Positions 1 to 13,320 of a DNA stretch of 64,000 nt are shown piece by piece. The first letter of the stretch is position 1. Every line of letters starts with the position of its first letter. A program made the position numbers and the translations under genes. The notes below the pieces were generated by a model. The model was not told where the DNA came from and did not search any database. It saw only the letters and a program-made list of their open reading frames with translations. Origin of the DNA: Rhodeus uyekii (lineage: Eukaryota > Chordata > Actinopteri > Cypriniformes > Acheilognathidae); contig JAWRVZ010000325.1 in assembly GCA_037043235.1 (NCBI GenBank), positions 248,001 to 312,000 on the forward strand, in the 5' to 3' direction.

Positions 1-1041
1 ACCCTAACTCAAGAGCAAGTACTTAGTATAAATATTACTCGGTACTTATTTGAGTAAGTGCAATGAAACTACGTGCGTCACCTCAAAGCAAAACGCAACA
101 AAAAGCATTATTTACCTGTTGTGCTGTCTGAACAAACTTCATAAGCCGACTCTCGGTTGCTGTAATGAGGAATGAGCGACTGTTCCGGATTTTATAGGAA
201 GGATTTCGGGTGACAAAATGTGCATGACGTCACGCCGAGCGATGTAGTCCAAAGGTCGCGTGCTGAGGGGAATTCACTGAACCGAACCAATGACATGAAC
301 CAGGGTACAAAGATCATTCAACGGTTCAGTTTTCCGCTCGTTCTCAGTCTGTGAGAAACGTTCGTGGTTTCGTGTTTTAAGTCACTCTTTTCACTTCTCA
401 GACTTGTGACTAGAGCATGTTTTATGAAAACTGACCACTAGCATATGACAGATTGCAGCAACTTCCTGTTTTGCTGACCTAATAACTGAGCTCTCTGGGT
501 GAAAGTTCACACAAACTGTAGAATTCAGGTGATGTGGGGCATATAAGTTATATGACCCATAGTAGCCTTACTTATCAGAAGCTCAAATATTACAGTCATG
601 ATCAACGAAATTCAGAACAAAGGTCACCTGAAGATGTGCTCATCTGTCTGACATCATCGCCTGGACCAAAAAAGCTTTTGTCAAGTCTTTTTATTAAGTA
701 GGCCTATCGTAAAGTTCAAGTATATTTTATATTTTATGTACACTTTATGTATACTAATATTTATAGAAGTATACTTGTGAGTGTAGCTTACTATTTCAAT
801 ACTGCTTGGGACTAATTTGGCACTTTTTAATGTGTAAAAGTATAACAGTGGTAAACTTTGAACCAACTAAGTTTTTTCATTTAAACTGCAACTTCACTTC
901 AAGTAAACTTATAGGTATACTGATAGTTTACTAATGAAATACTTGTAGCACATTTTTCACTTTATGAAAGTACACTTTGAAGTATAGTCTCAGTAAACTA
1001 CCGGTACAAGTTTAGTAAAATAATTTGTATATATGCAAATT

Positions 1042-1082
<41 letters not shown>

Positions 1083-4000
1083 GTATATATATATTTTAAA
1101 ATTGGAATATACCTTTAAATGTAGTTTATCCATTTTAAAGCACTTTATTCTAGCATCATGTGTTCTCTTTATCAACACTTGAAAGTGTGTAGTTTCATTC
1201 TTTTAAAAAGTAACATTTCAAAAAAAAATTGGGGGAAAAAAAAATCTGAATTATGATGGGGAAAGGTCAAAGGTGAAAGACATACCAGTAATCTCAGATA
1301 TATGATGGGGGGAAAACAGCTAAATTTTTGAGATAAACTCAAAATTGTGTGAGGAAAAGTCCGAATTGTGAGATAAAAGGTTGCCATTACCTTTTCTTTT
1401 TTTCTTTTTTAATTCACAGCCGGGAAACCGCTAACAAACATGCGTTCTGAGAACATTCGCTAACGCTCCCTTTTAGTTATGAAAATGTTATTTTTGAATG
1501 TTCTTTTTTTTAGTTCTTTTCTCAGTTTTGAAATGTTTCAAGAATGTTTTTCTTGGTTATGCGAAGGCAGCTCTATTTGATCTCTCTGCAAACATTGTGA
1601 ATGTTATACTTAGTAAAAAATATTTGAAAAACGTTTGACGAACGTCCAACTAAAACATTTCACAACAAAAAAAGTTCCATGAATGTTAAATAACGTTTTT
1701 GTGCTAATGTTTGGGGAATAATGTTAAATATGAAGTTAGCAAAGAACAAACCCGGAGAATAGAAATGACCTGAAAACTGGAATGAAGCTTTGTAAATTAT
1801 GAATTTACATTTACTTGAAATAATAATAGCCTAAAATTAATTTTAATCTCTTGGTTTCAAAAAAGAGGCTATTTATTAAAACAACCACTGTTCAGATAGT
1901 ATAGGCTCTGATCTGTCTGTCATATAATCAAATCATTAACATGACTGTGTTTCATTATTTTGAACTCAACTATTCGTCTATTGAACTTACTTTAGCTCAA
2001 GCTTGTTGAGTGAAAACCCCCTCGGAACGGTTCAGAATGATTCATAAACTAACCGTTCAAACAGCGTTTGTGAACCGATTGACCAAAAAGAACCGATTCA
2101 AACGAGTCAGTGAGGTGATTTCACTGACAAACACACACGTGCTACTGATATCACATTTTATTACATTTATTACGTTTTACATTTCACTGATATAATTTTA
2201 TTTGGTACACGAGTTGACCATTAAAGACAGTTCAACAGAATTATAGTTAATAGGATTCACATTTTTCTCTTGAATTAGACCTTTTAGATGAGATATATAG
2301 GCCTATGTATTCATGTCCAAGAAGGCCTATATTTTTTACTTTAACAAAAAGGTCACACCTAGAATTTACTGTTATATTTGTACATTTTTTAAATGCAAAT
2401 ATCAAAATATTGAAATGTCGGTTTATCATGTGTGTGTCATTGCGCTGTATGACCACTAGATGTCGCTACATTAAAACAAATTAAGAACTAAATGATCAAT
2501 TCTCTTGATAACTTTTTTTTTATTCTTTGACGAATATCTCAGGTTGAAACAATCATTAATAGATAACTATTTATGACTTTGACTAAAGTTTTGTTTATGA
2601 CTTGATGAATTTATGACTAAATGTATGTTTTGTAGTGCCAACCATCCCAAGATTTTGTATTGAGATATTTTTATATGATACATTTATGATCTCTATGATC
2701 ATTGACAGGCTTTAACAGGGTAAGAAGGCAAACATTCAGATGTAATATTTTTTTGTAACAGCATCCAGTGAACCAGTAATTAAGCCTCTGCCAACCAACC
2801 AAGCCCATGTCCTATAATAACAGTGGCTTGTAAAGATAAACAAAAACCACTGAAATACATAGAATTAGACCTCAGTCATCAAAACCATGTCAACTTGTTT
2901 ATACTGGATGGCAGAATGACACGTTTAGGATCTATTTTATAATATAACACAAAATAAGATAGAAGATAAGATGTTACAGTTGTTGGAAAAACATGGACAG
3001 TGACACAAATCGAGAGAGAGAAAGAAAAGATGAACAACTGAATACATTTGCAAATAAAAATAAAAACAAATATATAATATATACCTACACAAATAATAAA
3101 TTAGAAAAATACAGTGAAAAAGGGTAAAAATTGAAGGTTATATTATTTAGTTATGGCCAAGTATATTATTATATCAAGCTTATATCAATATAAAAAACAA
3201 TTATTTGCAGTTTCATTTTTACTCTTACAAATGTTTCATTTTCATTATGATGTGGTCGATCTTAAAATGCATGTCAGACTAATATAGGCCAGTTGTGAGG
3301 GGCTTGTTTACATAGATGCATTTAATTTTGAATATTACAGCAGAACAACATACACTCAAAGTATCAGATGTCAGATATTGTCAGGATAAGCCACAAGAGA
3401 CATTACATTAAGTGGGACAATAGTACAGTACTATACAGAACATTGCACTTAAATACTAAAAATCCTGCAATGTGTGCACATGTATTACAGTGATCTGAAA
3501 GGAAATTGATTTTTTCTCTTACATATACCGTATATTAAAGCAATAATATATAGTATGAAAGTTTGGTTTTCAAGTTTCCTCTGCTGACATAGGCTAAATA
3601 ATGGTGTTGACTGCGGTTGACATCTTGTGCTGACAGCAGAGAAAATAATGATCACTCAGGTCACAGACCAAAATGACTTCAGACTGTCATTCTACTGAAT
3701 CATTGAAACGAAACTCTGACTCGGCCATCTGATAAAATATGCTTTGCAGGGAAATTGAATCTGGCTTCTGTCCATTTAGAGATAGGGCACAGTTACCAAT
3801 TGCATTTGTCCCTGATTTCGAAGAGGTATGCAAGTGGAATCAGCAGACAATACAAATTTGATAGTCATATGTATTGGTAAAGCAATAATACAAATAGAAT
3901 ACAAATAAATCAGATGATTCAGACAGGCAAATCTAGCATCTGCCTATGGCTACTTCTTCATAAGCAATAGTATAAATGCTTCTGCAAGACCATAAAACCA

Positions 4001-4580
4001 GCTTAACTTCAAAAACAAGTTAAAAATAGATATGGGCCTCACTTTCGTCAAGTTGAAGGGTTTATTATTCTTGTTGAGGTTAACATTAATTCCCTTTGTT
4101 CTGTTTCAGTTCTCTAAAATATGCATGAACATTAATAACAGTGTTAAGGTTGACAAGCACAAAAAATAATACAATTAAACAAATATACTAGATTATAGAA
4201 ATGTATTTGCACCCTCTAAAAAAGCCTGCACCCCAACTCCCTGTAAGAGGAAACATCTCTTAATTCAGAACGTACTTGTGCTCTTTCATCATCATCCTCA
4301 TCTTCATAGTTGTTATCTTCCTACAATATATGTACCACCTGTTTGAATAAAGACTGTTTATTGCTACTCACTATGTCTCTGTTTCCTGACTGTATTAAAT
4401 GCATTAAATAATAACAGAAAAGAAATCACTAGTTTTATGTATGTTGTATTTGATCAATTATCATATAGTTTAGCACTAAAACTAAAACTTGACTGCTTTC
4501 ATGTATTAAGTCAAACGTATAGGCCTTTTTGATAAATGTGAGAGATACCTGTGCTTAAAAATATGAATTTCTTTCATGAG
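1..4580. other. Upstream intergenic region, no gene recognised
   Basis: AT-rich sequence in which all reading frames are short and none resembles a known protein. Recognisable content is repeat debris. A stretch at about 700-1180 is rich in AGTATAC/AAGTATA motifs. Two patches (about 270-330 and 2025-2110) are rich in GAACCG/CGGTTC words and may be copies of one dispersed family. At about 1425-1740, AACGTT/GAACATT-type words recur. Nothing else is supported here. Confidence 0.6.
1042..1095. repeat. (CA)n-(TA)n compound microsatellite
   Basis: An uninterrupted run of CA dinucleotides passes directly into TA dinucleotides. It creates a spurious short minus-strand ORF of alternating Val/Cys and Tyr/Ile. 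Confidence 0.9.
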
Positions 4581-5556
4581 CTTACTTTTATTCATATGTT
4601 TATTATATAAATATGCTATTTAATGTTAGATTGAATCTAAATAACACATCTGAGGCGATTGTTTTACTTTTATATGTATGTTTATTATATAAATATGATA
4701 TTTAATAGTAGATCGAATCTAAATAACACATCTGAGGCGATTGTTTTACTTTTATATGTATGTTTATTATATAAATATACTATTTAATGTTAGATCGAAT
4801 CTAAATAACACATATGAGGTGATTGTTTCACTTTTATACATATGCTTATTATATAAATATGCTATTTAATGTTAGATTGAATCTAAATAACACATCTGAG
4901 GCGATTGTTTTACTTTTATACGTATGTTTATTATATAAATATGCTATTTAATGTCAGATCAAATCTAAATAACACATATGAGGTGATTGTTTCACTTTTA
5001 TACATATGCTTATTATATAAATATGCTATTTAATGTTAGATCGAATCTAAATAACACATCTGAGGCGATTGTTTTACTTTTATATGTATGTTTATTATAT
5101 AAATATGCTATTTAATGTTAGATCGAATCTAAATAACACATCTGAGGCGATTGTTTCACTTTTATACAAATGTTTCTCATATAAATATATTATTTACTGG
5201 TAGATCGAATCTAAATAACACATCTGTGGTGATTATTTCACTTTTATACATATGTTTATTATATAAATATGCCTTTTAATGGTAGATCGAATCTAAATAA
5301 CACATCTGAGCGATTGTTTCACTTTTATACGTATGTTTATTATATAAATATGCCTTTTAATGGTAGATCGAATCTAAATAACACATCTGAGCGATTGTTT
5401 CACTTTTATACATATGTTTACAATATAAATATGACATTTAATGGTAGATCGAATCTAAATAACACATCTGAGGTGATTATTTTTACTTTTATATGTATGC
5501 TTATTATATAATATGCTATTTACTGGTAAATCAAATCTAAATAATACATCTAAGAT
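4581..5556. repeat. 82-bp tandem repeat array (12 copies)
   Basis: The word GAATCTAAATAACACA or a close variant starts at 4633, 4715, 4797, 4879, 4961, 5043, 5125, 5207, 5289, 5370, 5451 and 5533. This gives a period of 82 bp, with two 81-bp units near the right end. Each unit carries TTATTATATAAATATGC, a TATA-box-like string. Units 3-4 and 5-6 alternate two subtypes (TATGAGGTG/TTTCAC and TCTGAGGCG/TTTTAC), a local 164-bp higher-order period. The array ends about 425 bp before the hip1 start codon. Confidence 0.95.
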
Positions 5557-5559
5557 ACA

Positions 5560-5980
5560 TAACGTAGTAATATTCTCTGAAAGACGTCTCAGACAACGTC
5601 TGTTGTCAGACGTGTGAATCCAGATAACTGTTTTGAAGGGCGGGAGCTGATGCTTTTCCTCCAGTCAGTGTGTGGAAGCGCAGGGAGGAGCCTTTGACAG
5701 TCGCTGCTTTGCTCGGCTTGATTTGTATAGTATATCTCGCGGACGGACGCGCTGTTTTCTCCGTTACAGATCTGCGGTTGAGCGCAGACACGCATGTTTT
5801 GCACGGATAGCACTGGAATGATATTCATGGGCGGTGGACGTAGAAAATGATCTTTCGCGGTCACGACGAGGGCTGGGGTTTTTCGTGCTCATCGCTAGAT
5901 TAAATCCCTTTACATTGCGTTCTATTTATGTTGATTTAGGAGGGATCCGTCGCTCGCGCTGGTTGGATTTTCTTTCCAGA
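5560..5980 (+). promoter_or_regulatory. hip1: Probable hip1 promoter and 5' UTR (CpG-rich)
   Basis: Composition changes abruptly from the AT-rich array to CpG-rich sequence with GGGCGG-like and GACGTC words (for example AAGGGCGGGAG near 5636). This continues into the first hip1 coding exon. The transcription start is not determinable from the sequence alone. Confidence 0.55.
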
Positions 5981-6100
5981 ATGGACCGCGTCAAGAGTTC
6001 CATGCAGCAAGTCCCCAACCCGATTCCCAAAGTGCTCAGCCGTCGCACTGGCGGTGCCAACAGTTTGGAAGTTGAAAAGGAAAACTTCGAGCGTGGTCAG
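5981..6100 (+). CDS. hip1: hip1 exon 1 (residues 1-40)
   Basis: The ATG has A at -3 and G at +4. The translation begins MDRVKSSMQQVPNPIPKVLS, closely matching the mammalian HIP1 amino terminus, which fixes the start. It ends in phase 0 at CAG|GTAAGA. The upstream in-frame Met at 5834 is ignored because it opens a different, unconserved peptide. Confidence 0.93.
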
Positions 6101-9100
6101 GTAAGAGCTGCAAACCACCTAGGGGCAAGTTTTTTTAATGGTTTTTGTGTGTGCGCATGCATCCAATGAGCTCTTTGTATGGCAACCCATTTTTACATTC
6201 ATTCCTTAAAACTAACGAATATGTTTTTTCCCCCCGTACTACTATTTTAATCACTACTATTCCAATAATACCTAATAGACTTATCTATTCAATACTTATT
6301 AGATTCTAATACATAATTTGCTACTAGTAAGTAAAGCTTGCTATTTTTGGAATTTACTGTAACATTTTATATCTCAGTTGATACATTTGTGTATTTAATG
6401 GTCAGAATTGTGGAGTTAAATTAAAGTCTGACTGGTGAGATTTTAAATGTTAACACTGTTTATTAATAGCAGTAAGAACTGAAATTGGTGGCACCAGCAA
6501 CAATTGGAATACAAACTAGCCGAAAGTGAATTGAAATCCCAGTCGTAGATCTTGACTGAATTAAGTTGTTATGAGAACAAGATTGAATGTTGTTAGAAGG
6601 AAGGAATGTGTTCTAGTTTCTACTTGTCAATTCACTATAAAAATGAATATACCACTGTTATACTACTATACTATTATACTACTTGTATATGTAATGCTCT
6701 AAACTTTGTATTGTAAGCACTTTTGTGTGCTTTTGCATCTTCAGTATCTTTGTAATTATTAGTGAAATTTACTTGCAATTCCGGAGTGAAAACGCTCTCA
6801 AAGTAAATCCCACACTATTTTTTTTTCAGTGTAATTGTATCTAATAAATGCTTGTGGAATCGAACAAGGTATAGTCACTATAGGACTACTACTAATAAAA
6901 AAAAAAAAGAATTATTAATATAAAAGTGAGCTAAAACAAACTATGTTATGGAGCAAAGTTGGTAGTTGAAAAGTACAGTAAATAAAAAATAAAATAATGC
7001 AGAAGTAAATCAAGCTAACCTGCATGCTCGATAAGACCTCATTGTCTGATATGTGTTGAAATGAGAAGATACTGGAAGTGCGTGGGTTAAAAAACCCCAC
7101 CTTTCTCCATAGTGCTTACTTGTTAGTAATGCCTAGTAATGTGTGTATCCCAATCATAATATTTAATTGCGAAAATGCAAACTGCCATGTTTAAAGAATG
7201 ATAATTGATGCCCTTTTAAATTCAGCTTTCAGTTCAGTGAACCTTTGCTCATATCACACCTTCATTTTATCAGTTCACATTCTAGTGTCAGTGATTTAGG
7301 ATGGGAACAAAGTTCTACCAGGTACAATTTCATAGGGTAATATAAGTAATGGTTTTCAAAGTGTCATTAAGAATTCAATTACATGCACACTTTTTAAATA
7401 AAAAATGATATTAATGTGCATTATAAGATGTTTAACTCATTAGTATGAGACTGTTGTAGAATCAAAGAGACTCTGTGATTGAGTCTTGTGTTTCCCAACG
7501 GATGTCCATGTATCGAGCAGATGTAAAAGCTTTTAGTGGTTCAGAGATGCAGCACTAAAGCCAGGGGCTGTGCTTGATGGTCATGCATTTTGGTTCTTGC
7601 CATTAGCCTGTAGTGTATTTCAATGTGTCTTCAGTCTTTTAGAGAGTAATAAACAATATCTTGACCTTTTTTAAAGTGTACATTCAATTATGCAGTCCGT
7701 GCCTGGGTGCTCGAGCCTGAAAGTGTGTTGTGGAGTATGGAGAAATGCATTCTCATTGTTCGTGCACTCTTCTCACTTCTCTGGGGGTCTTCGCCCTCCC
7801 CATTCAGAGACAGCCATCACGAAAAGTAGGTCACATGAATGAAGCTGCAGCCGACTGCCCTACTGGTGGGTTTCAGAATGTTTGAAAACAGCACGACCTC
7901 GTTCTTGCACAGATTTTTCGAGACGCTCTTTGTTGGCAGCAACTCAAAATTGCTTAATTTCTAGTTTCATAACAAAAGCCGCAATATGCGGTGTAATGTT
8001 TGATTCTAGTGCGCACATTTCAGTCCTCCTGTTTACAACTAGGACAGTGACATGGATTAGCGAGACTCATGTGACGCATGCGCTCTTGAACTCCTTTAGG
8101 ACTGCTCTCAGGGTCAGACACAGAAATGTGAGTTCAGTTGTTCATTTCCTGATTTTAGAATTGATTTGATCAATTTGATTTTTAGTTTAAACAAAAAGAG
8201 GCCCTGGGTGTTGTAAAAGCCCTGCAGTCAATCATAATTCATCTTTGATAAACAACATAATCATATATACACATTTTTTTCAGTGAAAATATGAATGTTG
8301 AATGTTATTTTAGTATATATACTAAAATAAGCAAGGGTAGAGTAACATTCAAGCTATTTTAAATATGCTGTACCATGCAAATTAGTCCCGGCCTCCTCTC
8401 AATCACACCAGCTCGGACTACCTGATCCACTTGGACTTGGTCAACTGTTGTAACGCTACACAGTTCAAGTAGAAAAATTGGTTTAATTCATCCATACATG
8501 TTTGAACCAGAAACTGATTCAGAAGAAGTGTGAATTACACGGGCGGTGCTGAGCACCCTCAGTTCATACTGTAAAAAGATTATATTGACCAAACCGATCT
8601 AGTTAGCGCTCCAGTGCGTATTTGAAGAGAACGTCAAATGTTTCTATTTGCTACGTGTTTTTTCAGTGTTGAGCAATGTAGCCAATCAGAGACGTGTGTT
8701 GATCTCTTGAACGCAGTGACCAATCAGGGGTGTTCAATTTTAGTCAGAATCCACTCAGTTTTTGTTCAATGCTGAGTCCTACGTCCTCTCAATATAGACA
8801 ACTTCATTGATTATAATGGAACTTTGTGAGATTGTGAACTTAGATGAGTGACAGCTTTTTTATTAAAACAAAGGGAGCTGTCATTCTCGGCTATATATAA
8901 TCCATTCGGAATTTGAATAAATGGTAATTGATTTGATTAGCCTTTGGCTTGACAACCATCAAGCAGCTATAACGTGTTGCTAGTGTAACACAAACCATGT
9001 TCCCGTTCATCATCTTCGAGTCAGACCGCTGTCTTCTAAAAATCAGTATCATTATAAATAATGATAGGAAAAGTCCCTCCCCACTCATTGACCGGATTGG

Positions 9101-12100
9101 CTACAAGTTTGTGATCTTAGGAGACAGGGCTGGTTTTAATGTGCATTTTTCTGTACAATAACGTTTTAAGGAGATAATACTGTGTTGCAATTAATGAATT
9201 TGCACATGGTTTGCCTTAAATCACCACACAGACATAAACTATAAAAAACTTGATTTTCTTTAACTATAAAACCTAAAATGAACGTTCATATCTAAAAATA
9301 ATACTTCAAACTGATCAGGTCTCAGTAGGAAATGCTATTGTGAGCGGGCCTTATCAGCTAGTTTGCCTGGAGGAAGTCTTATCCCATAATATCCCGTCTC
9401 TTTTCTGCTCTTGGAACGCTATGTTTAGATTAATGAGCCTTCTGTGGTGTGAGTTCAGCCTGTTTTAAATGAGAGGATGTTAGTGTGGTGCTCTGTAATG
9501 ACAAGAGCATGGTTTGCCTTGTGGCTGGGTGTTAGTAGACTAGCGTCTACTTAACTTGGGGTTTATATGGAGGAAATCTAAGCAGGAACCTTTGTTGTGG
9601 GCAGAGTCTAGCAGAGGGACATCCGGCCAGCCTCGCAATCTACGCCGATGAAATAGCATGTTAAGCGAGTGTTGCCAAAATAATACCACTGCAAATCTTA
9701 GTATAATATAAACATCCTGCAGAATCTTTCGAATCAGGTAAAGTTCAAGATCATAAATATGAAAGTAAAGTTGAGTGCATTTACTTTAGGTTCACTGGAG
9801 CACGTTTAAAATGAAAAATAGGGCTGTAACGTGGCGGTTCGGTTATGTTTTCGGTACAGAAGGGGGAAAAAGAAGTTTTGCATGTGTAGTGGAGTGTTGC
9901 ATGTGTGTTAAAGCAACACTGTATTCTTTCAGTACATTTGTATACCAAACCAGTACCAATACCTGTACCAAACCTTTTGGTATGAATAGGTGTACCGTCA
10001 CACACCTATTGAATATGTAAGGAATAACTGATGATGGGTAGTTGAATTATTAGAAATTAATGCACACTAGAGGTGGTAATGTGCCCACGACTCGAAGTGG
10101 GTGTGCATTATTTTGGATATGTTACGTTACATCGTGACATGGTAAGTTAAAATCGTACAATTTGGCGGGGTTTTGAGTGGGTTTTAGAAAATAAACGTAA
10201 ATAAATGAAGTTTGTTTGTTTCATTTCATGTTTGTGATAAAGAACAAACTGCAGGATTCCTTTTCTGAGCTGCATTGAAGTAAACATGCACTCAAAAAAC
10301 GTGACGTACATATATGAACGAGACGGTTCATTCAGAGTTAAAAAAATATAAAAAACACGAAGACATTGTGACTTTTAATAATTTATATTTTATATTCTGA
10401 AACACCAATAAGAACTGCAGTCTGTACATGTCACATTGCCAGCGTTAAACTGTTTGACATGCTTGCTGCAAGTCAATTTTGGTCGCCATTTTATGCCAAA
10501 TTCGTTCATTTTAATCCAATTATTCACCAAGCAATAAAAGTCAAGTGTCTGAAATTGACACTATTGATTCTTTAGGGTACATTTTATACACAGATTCTCA
10601 TTGCAAGCCCGTAAAGATCCCAGAAAAATAAAAATGTAAATGAATTGGGACCATACCAGGCAGTCACCAATTCTGGACAACTACTCATGTGACAATTATT
10701 CCACTTATCCACTTATACTGTCTGGGTGTGTGTTTGTAGTATGTATGTATGTTTGGATGAGCATAATGAAATGTATGGAAAAACATGGAGATAAAAAATG
10801 TTGTTTTTATTCTATTGTCTAATACATACATTTTCTTGGTCCGTGTTGTTGTGTGTTTTGGTTCTTTTGCTGTTGTAAGCTTTGTGGACCTTTTGAAATA
10901 ATTACTGAAATCATTTGGCAAAGTGATATAGACATGTAATGCGATCAAGAGCAGCTTGGAACTACTTTACCCATACGTTTCCTTGAAAATAATTGCACTA
11001 GAACGTCCGTTAACCAGTCAGATTCAAGCATTCAACAGCCCTGTTGTATAAATGCTCATTTGTTTTTCCTCTGAAATTACTTTCCATTTCAGTTGATGTT
11101 AACATTTCTGCAGGTTAACGCCTACTTTCTTCCTGTTTTCTGTTCGAATAAAAGCTTGATGGTTTAACGCTTCAAGATGGCCATAGATTTTATGATCGTA
11201 ATTTTACAGATGTACTGTCTGTAAAAGAAAATTATTAAATTGTTCGTAGGGCTGTCACCATATAGTTGCCTAACTGTTAGTTGATGACTAGAAGCTTGGC
11301 TGACCCAATTCTAATTGGTCATTTAGACTGTTACGCAGTTTGTGATGGACAGATCATTAACGTGGCTGGTCGATGTGGTAATTGCTGATAAATGTGCGCT
11401 ATTATTAGGTGAATAGTTAATTATGTTTAATTAAACATGTATTTCTCTCTCTAGGCTCATCCGCTATACTGTGGAGATGAAGAGTCAGCATCATCAACTT
11501 CATCTTTGCAGCTGACGCTAAATTATTACAATCTTCACACAGCCTCCTTGCTGTTTTTTCATCATACTCATACTCTTAATGTTTCATATAATTTTCTTTC
11601 TCTGAAACCATTTTCTGATTCTCACTTTCAGATAACATCATAAACGTGCAACTAGTTTAATGGCTTAAATAAACAACTTCCAGTCAACAGGGAAAATCTT
11701 TGGCTGGGTGCAGCCCTAATTTTTCTTAAGTAATTAAATCCTTCATTTTTCATAAATGTGAGTGTGTTCACACTTGTAATTCAGTTCTTTTGGTCCAGAT
11801 CGAAAAAAAGATAATGTAACGTTTTGTCCTGGTTCGCTAAAACAAACGACATCAGGTTTTAAATTGTATATTTTTTGACAGAACTTACCGAACATCCAAA
11901 AAAATGCTGTGTGCTGGGATGCACTTGTTGTATATTCGTACATATTTTAAGCAGCTGAGAACTCACGAAGAGCTTATAAAATGTGTAAAGGAGTCAAAAC
12001 AGTGTCAGTAATTCCTCTGTTGCATGCAAACGAAGATCTGCTGCAAGCAGACAACGTTTACCCTTTAGCATTTCCAACGTCTGTACTGAACTTATAATGG

Positions 12101-13276
12101 GCAACTTGGCTCCTGTAACAAAAATCCGGTATGGTTGAGCATTCTGTTCTTTTTATGGTGTCGTTTATGTCTTTGGTCTGTGTTTAGTACGGTTAGACAG
12201 AAACTCAACTCGAGTTCGAGACCCACATTTTCAGGCGTTTTGATCTGCTTGTTTGGTGCGAACCAGAGTTCGGATGGCAGTGTTCACACTTATTCAAACC
12301 GCACAAACAGAGTATTTGGACCAAAATTAATTTTAATCAAACCAGTTCTACCAATCTGAACCAAAGTATGATTGTACTTTACAAAAAAAGTTTTTTTACT
12401 TTAATGCAAAGTTAGGTAATTCTGTTTCTATTATGCCCATTTCTCCTCCTACTTTAAAGCAGTTAGGTTTATGACCCTGCATCTCTTGTGCTTGAGTTCC
12501 TTCCTGTGTTGGTACCGTGCCTGTGGAGGAATTCTTGGGAGGAGACTAATCTTGCCTCACTGTGTTTTTCAAGGACTCACCCACACAGAGCCAGACAGTC
12601 GTAATCTCGCCTCCCTCTAAGCAGTCAATCTCTACTTTCCGCACGTCACTTCCTCTATCTACAGTAGTTGCAATATCATTTTAGTGTCTTTTTCTGATTT
12701 GAGCGTTTCACTATTTCTTAGCTTTCAAAAGTTCAAAGTATGTTTTTCCACTCTTTCAGTATGGCATGTTGACATTTACTGTAGCTGCTCCTGCGGTTTA
12801 GAGGGTGAGGAGGGTTTGTTGGGGTCATTGACAGCAGGAGGGCATGTATGAAAAGCCCTGAGACAGCAGAACACGCAGGCCCTGGCCTGTGGCCTCCGTT
12901 CGCTCGCTGTGGATTAAAAATCCTATGCAGTTTGGCGTGCGGCCAGATGCCTGTGCCAGAAAAAGTGTTCGGGTCATAAATCTAATGCAGGGAATGTGGT
13001 CATATTAGATGCAGATTGTTGATTTATTATTTTTGGTCTCTAACAAATTGGTTGTACAAGACAAGTTTTATTTGTTCTGACATAGCCTACGTTTTTATGC
13101 AAATTATGATGATAAAATATGATTATCCTCTTATGGTAGAACCGCCTTACTAAAGTATAAAGGCAAATATAGATTTTCTTGTAATCTGTTTTTATAAAGT
13201 AGTTATTCAAATTAAATTAATTTTTTTGGAAAACAGTTACTTTAAAAAAAAGATGTAAATAAAAAAATGTTATACA

Positions 13277-13320
<44 letters not shown>

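Noticed and set aside
5269..5511. 80-residue ORF with a threefold 27-residue repeat (FNGRSNLNNTSE)
   Set aside because: It arises only because three adjacent satellite units are 81 bp, a multiple of three. No start context and no support outside the array.
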